From the NCBI GenBank assembly GCA_013400155.1, contig VXBM01000430.1, forward strand, positions 601,236 through 665,235: a DNA stretch of 64,000 bases, given 5' to 3'. The notes below the pieces were generated by a model that was not told where the DNA came from, did no database searches, and saw only the letters and a program-made list of their open reading frames with translations. Each line of letters begins with the position of its first letter. The stretch's first letter is position 1. Shown piece after piece: positions 26,697 to 37,400 of this stretch. A program made the position numbers and the translations under genes. This DNA is from Helopsaltes ochotensis (Eukaryota; Chordata; Aves; Passeriformes; Locustellidae).

Positions 26697-29415
26697 AGTA
26701 CATTGTTTTAATTGTCAGTAAATTAGATTAAGTAAACTCCCCCGTGTTAAGTCCATTTTGCCCAAAGCGATGTGTTAACATGACCAGTTTTTCCTGGTGT
26801 TTTAAGATATATTGTGGTCATAGATGTTTTTATTTAAATCATCCAGACTTAGCTCCTCTCTCAGTAATTTGACAGTTCACTTGCTGACCATGTGGCTATA
26901 ACTAGAACCATAATCTGTTGTATCTGAACTGAGGAACAAGGTGCTAAGGGCAAATGATAACAGAATAATTCATTTTTCCATCTCTGCTATTCTCTGCAGG
27001 AATGTTTTGCATAATGAAAACAACATTCTAAATTAAAATAGTTGCTTTTTGCAGATCAAGATTCTTGTCCTATTCAGGAGATTTTCTAAATATATTCCAT
27101 GTTTTTTTAATGCTATAGCATTTATATTCATTTTCATTTAATGCTAAATTTCTGGTAGAAATTGAATTCCTGCAGTCAGAAAAGGGGAAAAAATGCTGAG
27201 TTCCTGCTTTCGTTGGTCAAACTTCCGATTAAACATTCTGTGTAAAGTGTGTAAAGAAGCATTGGATTTTCAGCACTTAATTACTTTAGCCTGTTGCCAT
27301 CTGTTCTTTGAATTCTGACCTTTCTTCCCAAGTTGCAGCTACATGGAGTGTCTGCAGTCAAGCCAATTAGATCATGGATGTTTCACGCTGACATTACAAG
27401 AGATTTAATGTCCACCTGCAGAACCGTGGTTGATAAATTTAATAATGATGACACAGTGGCCTTCTGCAACCTTCATCCACCAACAAAATAATAGTTTATT
27501 ACACTTGGCATTCTTCGTTTAAAACGTGGCACAATGAGCAGTGGCAAAATCACATTTTGATTTGTTCCTTCAGCCCATGACATTAATCATATACTGTCAA
27601 AATCTTTTCATGCCAGTTTCTCACAAAGATGATGCAGGTTAACTCTAAAAAGCAACCCCATAAAATTACCCTTTTCTGGCCTAAGTGGAATAGTCACACA
27701 CTGAAATAGCTTTAAGCCACCTATTCTCCCATAAAATTCTCAGACGAGAACTTTGCAGCAAGTCTGCCACCCTGATATTGCCTGTCATCTGCTTATGAAA
27801 ATGACAGACTGTCTGAGGAGTTCTTTACACTGGAAGCAGGAATACATAGGAAATACCAACATATTTCTTATAGTAGTTGTATTAACAAATGATTTTCCAT
27901 CAACATACAGTAGTAACAGAATAACATTTCAATATTGTTTACTAGTAAATGGTAACATTCAAGTCTATCTCAGCATTTAATAGGGACCAACCACTTCTGT
28001 TGGCCTCAAAAATGCCATAAATGGTGAATTTAACATTATCATTGATGAGTACATTTCTGTAGGACTTGTTGCATAAAAGTTTCTTTACAAAGAATCTTCT
28101 AGAAAAACATACAGCTTCAGTATCTGTCTGAAAACATAGGAAGAAAGAAAAACTCTTCCTTGAGGAATCTTTTGAAGCCGATTACAAATACAAAGATGAG
28201 CTGTGAAGCCTCTCAATGTTAGTGAGAGTCGGACCTTGTATTGATTTTTATGGTCTCTGAATCAGGTCCCATTAAAGCACCCATATTTTAAAACTGAGCT
28301 TCTTGTTTGGAACCACTAACTTTGAAAAAGAAAATAAATGCTTCATGAAGAAACACAAGTCCCTATCACTGTATGAGAACACACTACTTCAGTTCTTCCT
28401 GTGCTTACAGTGCTGAGCCAGATGGCAGTATATGTTAAAGCACTGCGTTGTAGAGTTTCAGAAGCAATTTTGCTGAGTTTCAAGGAGTCTAATCTCTTAA
28501 GAGAACTGCAGATTATCTGTGTGCTCTTAATAGGAATCTTTTGTTCCTCTGTCTTCTTTCTCAATGCTGAAAAGTGCAATAAAACCAACTACTTTTCCAT
28601 TGAACAGAATTAATTCTATTTCAATGCTAGGTGCTGACAAAAATTTTAATGAGCCACTTTGCTCATTATGTTTATTTGGCAGCATCAAATAGAAAGCTCA
28701 TACATCACAGGAAAAAGTCTGGCGGTTATGTCATCTTGCTGAATTTATACTGCTAAATGGAACATTTTCAGAACTCTGGATAAAGTACTAGGTGTTATTT
28801 CATCTTAAAAATTGAGTCAAAATACTGAATTTCTTCTGTAAAGATTCTGAGATGCTGCAACCATTTCATAATAACATCTGAATAAAGAGAAAATTAAACT
28901 GAGTCAAACAGCATAAAACATCTTTCTCAAAAGTAAACACATTACATTCAAAGTGTCACACAGAAATTAACTGTATTTTTAACTGATCTGTGATGCATAT
29001 ACATAAATATTAAATTTTTCATTTGAAATAATTAGTTACAATAATGTACTTCTTTCCAGTGAAGACTGAAAATCACAATAATAGAAAATGTGTCATTCCT
29101 CAATTTACTAGAGAATAACTGCCACCTCTGTGATCTTTCTTCATTACCGTTTAAACATGTCTGTGGCAAGAATCTGGAGATCAGGCATGATGTCCTTTTG
29201 ATACTTTCAACCATTACTTTCTACACACTTCTTTTTCAAATAAATTCGGGCTAAGAAAGAGTAGTATTCTCCATGTGTTGTGACTTTTTTTTTCCCTTTT
29301 GACAATTAAAATTGGTTTTATATTTTTATTCTATGAACATAGTTATGTGTGTGTGCAAACACACTGCCATACATGCTCAGAATACAGCAGACAATATTCA
29401 AGCAAACAGCAGAAA

Positions 29416-29432
29416 TTTTTTTTTTTTTTTTT
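29416..29432 (+). repeat. T-run
   Basis: An uninterrupted run of 17 T. Confidence 0.9.
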
Positions 29433-30255
29433 GGGTGCGCCCTACATATACCACCTATTTTATTGTCCTTATTTTCACCTGGCTGGCATTTTAAGACTTC
29501 TTCAATGAGCAGACTTTCTAACAGCATGGTTGCTATGGGTTGCTCATGTAGTCTACTCAAGCTCTTTATCTGCTGTTACCTGCCACTTTTGGGCTGCAGT
29601 CATCTATTTCCTAATGGGAGGCTGACACCAGCTCTAACCTTTTCTTTTCTCTGAATTTCTCTAGCAACGGGGTGTTTCTACCTACTACAAGGTTGTACTC
29701 ACAACTGTTGCAAAGCTGTAGACTTTGCGTGAATTTTCTCCAACAAATCTATTCCCATCTCTCCTTCCCCTCACTTCTTTCAGTGTTGTCTTTCCCTCCT
29801 TCCTCACCACCACAGACTCTATAACTCACCATCACCCTATAACCATGTAACAAAATCTATACCAAACCTTTCTAGTCGTTATCTAGGCACCCCCATGGTC
29901 CTTCACCCTACCTGCACTCTTAGCTGTTCACCTGTGCCTTCCTGGACTTATACTGTCTAGTATCATCCCCACTTTAATTCCTAATCCTTCTGTCCAAAGG
30001 CTTGCATTAATGACTCCCTACATTTGCTTCTGCTCCATCTTGGTGAGATTGAGCAGCGGGGTCATTGTGCATTATAAAGAGCTCTCCAAGCCCTGTTCTC
30101 AGTTCTGGATCCTTAGCATTGCTAGATGAGGTCTACTTGAGTGTCAAATGCAAAGAAAGTCTTCCTAACTCCTGCACTTAGAATCAAAGTATTCAAGCCC
30201 AGATGTTTTCCTATTTGTTTTCTTTTGTTATTTTTATTGTTTCAAATTACTTATA

Positions 30256-30358
30256 AAGGAAAAAAAAAAGAAAACCAAAACACACAAAAACCCCAAAATG
30301 AAAAGAAACACCAAAAACCAAAACATCCCCCACGCCAAAAACATCCCAAACCACATTT
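30256..30358 (+). repeat. A/C-rich low-complexity stretch
   Basis: Runs of A are separated by C-rich triplets (AAAACC, ACACC, CCAAAA) for about 100 bases. The 73-codon frame across it is lysine/proline-rich and is an artefact of composition. Confidence 0.8.
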
Positions 30359-31532
30359 TTAACCTAATTTTTAAAAGCGGTAGACAAAAATCTAACCACC
30401 TAGCAACATCTCTGTCAATTCAGTGAATCAGTCTACAAAAGAAAAGAGAGAAATGTGTTGCATGGAAACAGTTACCCCCTGCTGCTCATTCCTTGTGCCA
30501 CCACCTGTGCTTTGCTCTGTCACTCATGCCATCGCTTGTTAACCCGCTGTGGTACTGGCATTAGCGTGATGCAATCGTCAGAGGTGACCAGGTCCCTCAA
30601 CTTCTGACATCTATTTCTCCAGACTGTGCCAGCTTGGTTCACTTGCCATTTTTGGAAGGAATTATTCAAGTTCAATTAGAAGACTACAAAGAAGCATTCG
30701 ACCTCCATGGATAAGGCCAGACTCCTGCCATGTTTATAAATTTTTTATTACTGTGCTCTAGAATTCACAGTAATACTACAAAGTGAATTGCCACTAAGCA
30801 ATTATGGATCCATCAAAACTAATGTTCTTGCTATTTTTATCTTTTACAAACAAGAAGTAAGTACGAGGGAGCATGTGGAACAGACCATTTTTAGGAATAG
30901 ATTATTACCACATTAGAAAGCAGTTCATGCAGTAGAGTATTGGAACATTCTTGCTCTTCATTCAGATTAGGCAATCACGGAGTTAATTGCTCACTGGCTA
31001 GATGAGCTTTCATTAGTTCTGAAGTCAGCTCATCAGTTACAGTAGCGATGACAGTGGAAATAACTGAAGGAAAAAAATACTACATCATGTTTTAAAAAAC
31101 TTAAATCAAGGCATCAAAACCCAATCTTGTATTCTAGCAGCAGCTATGCAGCTCATGTCAATAAACGATGATATACTGAGCTCCACTGGTAATAGTCATA
31201 ATACCTAAGAATAATGGGAGATACTGAGAAAAAAAAGCCACCGTTCCAAGAAATAATGTCAAGAAATAAGAAAAAAAAATTTTGCTGACATTATAAATAT
31301 TTTAACAGAAAGTGGTTTGATAGAAATAAAGGAGATAGTTCATGTTGCTGCATTAAAGAGCTAACACAATATTACGGTAAGTGAAGATTAGGAGAATTAC
31401 TGATTATAGGTACAACAACTGAACTGTTAGTAAAATTCCAAAGGTGTCTCTCAGTCTCAGTCCTAAAACCAGAAGCTGACATGGGCATATCTATCCTATT
31501 CCTGTAAGCCATCCATCATTGTTATAGACAGC

Positions 31533-31768
31533 CAGAGAAGAACCTGAGTGCTACCCACAGTCATTCCAGCTGAGCTGTGGATTTAAGGCTTGTATACTTT
31601 ATATACAGTACATAAATGTTATCAGTGACTCCTGGGATTGAAGAAGAAACTGAGCACTCTGCAGGAACAAAGCCCTAAATAATAATTCGTATTCTATTTG
31701 GGTAGAACCTGAAGCAGAAAGCTGATTCACGTTTGTTCATTGATTTCATTACAATGTACAAAAAGAAG
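31533..31768 (+). repeat. local duplication, copy 1 (likely source)
   Basis: This 236-bp segment, from CAGAGAAGAACC to AAAAAGAAG, recurs at 33198-33405 in the same orientation with about a dozen differences. Copy 1 holds 28 bases (within GTTATCAGTGACTCCTGGG and flanks, about 31616-31645) that are missing from copy 2. It lies in unique DNA, while copy 2 interrupts a CR1, so copy 1 is the likely donor. Confidence 0.9.
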
Positions 31769-33145
31769 CCAATCAAAAATAGCAGAAATATTTCATTTCA
31801 CAGCTTTTTGGTTTAACCAGCAAATTAGACAAGAATAGCAAAGCAAATTTCCTTATTTTTAATGTCTATGATCCTTTCAAATTTTTGAAGAAATTGATTT
31901 CACTTCCTTGAATTAAAGATTATTTTTGTCCTTGTGAAAGCAGTTAATATTGTCAATTATTTCTTTTCAGGCATGCCTGAAATATTTTAATGAGAAAAAT
32001 TCATCCTGGTGACATTTTTAAGAAGTGGATTCATACATTCTTAGTATAAAACTATTCTTTACTTAGATTAAAGAAGCTGGGAAGTTGTTAATATTGCAAG
32101 ATATTTAAGACATTTACTACAATTTAAGGCATTAAAGCTAACTATTTAAGGGAAAAGATTAAGCAGATAAATTTTTTTGCAAATTATCCACCCAGCAATA
32201 AATTATACAAAGCATTTGTTGAAACAGTGGAAATAATTTATAGATATCAAGTTTTTTATATAAAATTACTTAAAATACGATTTTAATTTAATAAATTCGG
32301 GGTATTAAGTGTCAGGGGATAATTTTTTTCAACTCAAAAGCTAAAATGGTATTAATCTGAAGATATCAAAATTAAAGGTTTTTTTTTTTCTTTTTTGCAT
32401 TCAGCTGGATGACAACAGTGTTCTACTATCACTGATTTTCATTGTGATAAATTGACATTTTCTGAGAAAAGTATCTGAAAAATATTCCTCACAAACTCAA
32501 AAGCTGGTGTTTAACCGACCATGGGCAAAAGTTTGTTATTCATGATGTTGAGGACAATCTATTCCCATCAACGAATAAGTAGAGCAGCAGTACTATTCCA
32601 TTTGGTCTCAGAAAACTGGAATAAACTCTCCTAATCTTTACCTTTACAAAGTCTTCTTTGTTCTTAGACACAGATCAAAGTAGCTAACAGAATGAAAGTT
32701 GCCTCCAAAGTGAAGAAATTTACTAGAATTTATACAAAGCTGAGAGAACAAAATGATTTTTTTTTTCAAACAGAACTGGGACAAAATTCTATGCTTGGTT
32801 AATATAATATGAAGTCTCTTACAATAGGAAAGCATTATAAGTTTTCTTATAAGTTTTCTCTTAACCACGGTATGAGTTAACAACCTATATCATCACAAAG
32901 AATATACAGTGATAAGAAATTTAATTGCCCATAGTTACTTTACATGAGTCCCGCTTGAATTGTTGGAACAATCTGTAAACTAACTGAAACATCTCCAAAA
33001 CGTTCAATGACTGAGCAGCATGAATTTCATATTCCTATTCTGTTTCTAAATTAGTAGTTCTTTTAGCTGTGTACTAAACTTTATCTGTGAATTAAACATT
33101 CCAAAGCCCAGTTTAAATCATTCAGGTCGTTTCCATGTAATAATA
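31769..33145. other. unique AT-rich DNA between the duplicated copies
   Basis: No gene or repeat family is seen. A short tandem repeat (TTATAAGTTTTC twice, about 32836-32859) is present. Confidence 0.6.
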
Positions 33146-33478
33146 ATCATAGATTAATAGAAAAGTATGAGCTGAAAAAAACCTTAAGGATCAACTTCAG
33201 AGGAGAACCCGAGTGCTACCCACAGTCATTCCAGCTGAGCTGTGGATTTAAGGCTTGTGTACTTTATATACAGTACATAAAAGAAACTGAGCACTCTGCA
33301 GGAACAAAGCCCTAAATAATCATTCATATTCTATTTGGGTAGAACCTGAAGCAGAAAGCTGATTCACGTTTGTTCTTTGATTTCATTACAATGCACAAAA
33401 AGAAGTTCTAAGCACCTTCCAATGGCAGGGACACCTTCCACTAGACCAGGTTGCTCAATCTGTTTTAACATCTGTAAA
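33146..33478 (-). mobile_element. CR1 3' end, minus strand, split by an insertion
   Basis: The left part, 33146-33197, reads AATCATAGATTAATAG...ACCTTAAGGATCAACTTC, the complement of a CR1 terminus (AATCATAGAAT...ACCTTAAAGATCATCTAG). The right part, 33406-33478, reads GGCAGGGACACCTTCCACTA then GACCAGGTTGCTCAATCTG, which is the next CR1 block. Between them sit 208 bases of non-CR1 DNA copied from 31533-31768. Some 20-25 CR1 bases that should join the two parts (the CTAGTTCCAACC...CTGCC stretch) appear lost or changed at the junction. Confidence 0.8.
33198..33405 (+). repeat. local duplication, copy 2, inside a CR1
   Basis: This is the same-orientation partner of 31533-31768, lacking an internal 28 bases at about 33279. 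It has no poly(A), terminal inverted repeats or LTR-like ends, so it is a copied piece of ordinary DNA and not a transposon by appearance. Confidence 0.88.
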
Positions 33479-33499
33479 GCACAGAAGACGAATCTGTTC

Positions 33500-33723
33500 T
33501 AGACCTCCTGAAATGAAGGTTGTAGTGAGATGGGGGCTGGTCTCTTCAGCCCTGTCATGTGAAAGGATGAGAGGAAATGGCTATAAATTGCATCGGGGGA
33601 CATTCAGATTAGATATTAGAATTTTTTATTCACTGAAAGAGTGGTTAGGCATTGGAATAATTTGGCCAGCATGGTGATGGAGTCACCCTGTCTGGAAGTA
33701 TTGAAGAGGTGTCCAGATATTCA
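33500..33723 (+). mobile_element. CR1 fragment, truncated on both sides
   Basis: Plus-strand late ORF2 region: CTCCTGAAATGAAGGTTGTA, GGTCTCTTCAGCCC, GATTAGATATTAGAA, GGCATTGGAATAATTTGGCC and GGAAGTATTGAAGAGGTGTC follow the CR1 order. It ends abruptly at about 33723, where a second CR1 begins at an earlier ORF2 position, so the two are separate insertions. Confidence 0.8.
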
Positions 33724-34152
33724 GAGAAGTCTGGTGAAGGGTCTGGAGCACAAGTCTGATGAAGGAGAGTGGCTGAGAGCTGGGGATGTTTATCCTGAAG
33801 AAAAGGAGGCTCAGGGGTGACTTTATCACTTTTACAAATGCCTGAAAGGAGGCTGTGTCCAAGCGGGGATCAGCCTCTTCTCCCAGGCAATCAGCAATAG
33901 GATGAAAGGGCATAGACTTAAGCTGCATGAGAGGAGTTTCATGTTGGACATTAGGAGGAATTTCTACACAGAAAGGGTGCTTAGATATTGGAATGGGCTG
34001 CCCGGGGAGGTGGTGGAGCCACCATCCCTGGGGATGTTCAAGAAAAGACTGGATGTGGCACTCAGTGCCATGGGCTGGTTGTCCTGGTGCTGCTCTGTCA
34101 AAGGTTGGAGTTTATGATCTCAGAGATCTTTTTCAGCCTAGTTTTTCTATCT
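33724..34152 (+). mobile_element. CR1 fragment with 3' end
   Basis: This starts inside ORF2 (GGGTCTGGAGCACAAGTC) and runs through the C-terminal block. The plus-strand frame 33902-34117 includes MLDIRRNFYTERVLRYWNGL and PGEVVEPPSLGMFKKRLDVA, the conserved CR1 ORF2 tail, then LSAMGW. The 3' part ATGATCTCAGAGATC...TTTTTCTATCTGC closes it at about 34152. Frames are broken upstream. Its GTGGCACTCAGTGCCATGG serves as a reference for the deletion in the copy at 63440. Confidence 0.9.
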
Positions 34153-34327
34153 GCAACCCCAAGCAAACAGCAGTCTGGGCCTCATTTCTATCACATATTT
34201 CAGAGATGCAATTTTATTATGAGAACTTCTTACATAAATAGTTGCTCCAAAGACACTCGGGAAAAGCTTCACAGAATCCTGATGAACAGAATTGTTAAGC
34301 TTGCTGAAATGTTTAATCATGGATCTG

Positions 34328-34465
34328 TAGAAAAATCTAGGTTGAAAGAGACCTCTGAAGCCCTCTAGTCCAGAACATGACCAACTTGGATGTTGGATCT
34401 AGTTAGAAAGTTAGATTGGTTGCTCAGCCCCTCAACCAACAGAATTTTTAGCTTCTCCAAGGAGA
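34328..34465 (-). mobile_element. old CR1 3' fragment, minus strand
   Basis: GGTTGAAAGAGACCTCTGAA, GAAAGTTAGATTGGTTGCTC and CTTCTCCAAGGAGAT are diverged forms of the CR1 complement blocks (GGTTGGAAGGGACCTCTGGA; AGTTAGATCAGGTTGCTCAG; ATCTCCAAGGATGGAGA). The divergence is visibly higher than in neighbouring CR1s. Confidence 0.65.
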
Positions 34466-37400
34466 TAGTAAAACTGTCATTATATTTTCCTGACATTGTC
34501 AGTCAGCTTCCTCTCTAGTTCCAGCAAGTCCCCTTGGTGAGGCTCCTTAGGTTTGAAGGATTTGGATGGTGCGTCAGAAGCCTGTATTTCAAGAACTGAC
34601 ACATTTGTGAAAATTTTTTTAGTGCCAGGTTCACATATAGGCCCTTGTCCACAGACTGGCTGTGAATGTGGAATTTCCAAACCTTGTCAGTGTTAGGTTA
34701 ACCAAAGTGGCTCCTAGCAAACTCTGAAAAACTGTCTCATGTCTATCTGTAAAACTGATTTTATAGAATGGATATTCCTAATATGGTGCATCTTATTTGC
34801 CTAAGGAGCCTGAAAGAACCATCTGGTCGGTTTTGATCCTCATAGTTATTGTGATGAGAAACTCATTCAGGCAATTCTTCCACAGCTGCAAAAAAAAAAG
34901 TGGTGAGACAGGCTGTATTTGTGAGAGAAAAAAAAATCTGAAATGCTGCTAAATATGTTTCAGGATAATAGCATCAATAGCACATCTGATGAGTATTTAG
35001 AGTAAGTGAATGCTGAATGCCTTATCAGTGATAACACAGACAAAGGTTATCACCATGTGCCACACATCAAACATGATCCCACTGCAATTAATTTAAGTGA
35101 AAAATTGTCTCCATCAGCAAATGCTTTTACACAACATCAAAGTCTGTTTCTTTGTTGTTCCTTTTCTTTTTAGTGGGAAGCTTTGACCTGTCCAACTAAG
35201 TTAGAAATCTCTGTTTCTTTTAATTTATTAGTTTCACACGCTTTGTAATTAAGCTCCCAACCTTGGATCCTGAATGGTGAAGAAATTTTCACTGATTTTT
35301 TGATAAAAGAAGGTTTTTTTCACCTTCTGGGATTATTTTTATAAGACTGTAAGTATTGTAATATACATATGATCCAAATCACCTTCAGCCAGCTTTGAAC
35401 TGGTGTTAAGAGACCTTCTACTGATTCTATTGTTTACTATTAAAAAGTCACTCAAAGCCCATTTTAATGAATGTTCATACTCACTGGAATTTTGATTCTA
35501 TGTTGATGTTGATATTAGAAGGTACTAGTGACAAGGTGAGCTTCAAACAGACAACAAGAACCTTTTGAAACATGATGGCAAATCAGATTCCACACAGTGG
35601 TAGAGTCAGTTTGTCTTTGCAAAGACACAGAAGAAAATAAACTCTTATAAAGGGAGAGAGGCAAAATTCTGTAAGCAGTTTCTTGAACACAAATAGAAAC
35701 AATGGACCACCTTAGATATTTGTTAAAAATACAAAATACAAAATGTGCAAAATAGAAACAGTAATTACAGCACCAGGTAACTTCATTGTGCTCAAAAGAG
35801 ATCTGGGGCAAACTGAGCAACAGTAATACAGGACATAATAAATCAGTTCTAGAGGTCACTAGAGGCACTGAGCAGTGTGAACACAAAGCATGAATTTCAT
35901 GCACACTTTTCATTTTACTCTGCCCAAGTCACATCGTGGAACTGATTAATTGGTTGTGGTCAATGCCACAGGATTGACTACAGAAGGACTAAGACCAAAA
36001 TTAGAGTAAGCAACTTTTCTGAACAGGGCACAACCAGGCAGTCCAGTTTGTTTCCAGCTGACTGTGTCATTATCTTTACATTCTTTTAAAATTATGGCAA
36101 AAGAATTATTATTATAAATGAAAGTCTGTCAGCCTTTTCAAAAGGACCAGACAAAAAATATGACTAGAAGACCACCAGTAGAATTATTATAAGACATTTG
36201 CAAATTATAGGTATCATATATAAAAATACAGCATTTCTGTAATTATTCTGATTAGTTTAATATTTACTTTGCAAAAAAGCTGCTCTCTAAAAGAAAAAAA
36301 AATTGATTTTTTAGTATCTAACTGTTCAATACCTATATATGCATTATCTTTTTAATACATTAAATCTTTTCATGCACTTTGCATGAAGATTGATTATATT
36401 GTAGGGCTGTGAACTAATATTCTATTTTTATAACATTCACACATTCACTAGAATAAGTAATGTTTCATTTAAATTTACTTGACTTTGCCCTAATTTGTAA
36501 GAAAACATACAGAACCAGTGAGGTATGCAGAATAATAAATACTCTTAACCACAATTTATGAAGTTGACACATCATCATCCAAAGCTATAAAATTAAGTTT
36601 GGCACATAAATGGATTTACAAGAAATTTTAGCAAGATGGTGATGTGATTGTTGGCTGACAAGGACCCACGTAAGTGGCTGAAATAGGTATCCCGCTGAAA
36701 GGCAACTCAGCTTGCTTTTGGAGATATGTGTGAAAGCCTTTGGACAACCAGAGTGCTCCACAGAGAGAGCAGTGCAGTCCTTGTGGGAGAAGTGTTAACT
36801 GATTATTTGAAGAATTATAATTTCCACAGAGAAGAAAGGATTCTTATGGTCTGCAATACTGTGGCTCTCTTTCATTCACAGCAGATACAGGAAGAGGATC
36901 ATGCTAAACAGAGACCAAGGAAAGAGGTGAACAAGCTAAATAGGAGGAGTGATTAAAATACAGGCACGTGCCCTAGTCCACTAGTCACCTGACAAGAAGA
37001 AAAATAACTGGTGTTTCCTCTGTGCTTGCATAGTTCTATAAACTCAGAAAGGAATATCAGCGTGCCACTTTTGCCCCCTTGTCTAATTTTTCCCTAGTTT
37101 CAGAAGCCCTATATAAGGAACAGAGATTATATAAAATTGCCTGGTGACTTTATACTAGTTACTCTGCCTGCTACAGAAATATTACCAGATCATTCACTAT
37201 CTATATGGCACTTAGAACAAAAGCCACACATTTCTAGTCTTGCTTGCTGGTATAGCCCATAGGAATTTGCGAGAGTGTCTGCTGTGTAGTTAAACCACCT
37301 TGCCCAAATTTATAATTCACAAATAAAAGCCAGTTTTGAAAGATTTACAGTAAGATTTACAAGGCAAACCTAAATAACAGACCAATAGTTATCCAGATTT

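Larger units (their letters stand above)
23709..31532. other. unique AT-rich DNA
   Basis: No gene is recognised. It contains T-runs at 24070-24084 and 29416-29432, an A-rich low-complexity patch at 30256-30358, a TATA...AATAAA pair at 26597-26696 and some compositionally balanced stretches (26210-26345, 27320-27720) that could be conserved non-coding DNA; see findings. Frames are 101 codons or less and lack family motifs. Confidence 0.6.

Noticed and set aside
35515..35913. 132-codon minus-strand frame, Cys/Leu/Ser-rich
   Set aside because: No recognised motif, no flanking splice or poly(A) evidence, and the region has the composition of unique AT-rich DNA. Length alone is not enough in 64 kb.
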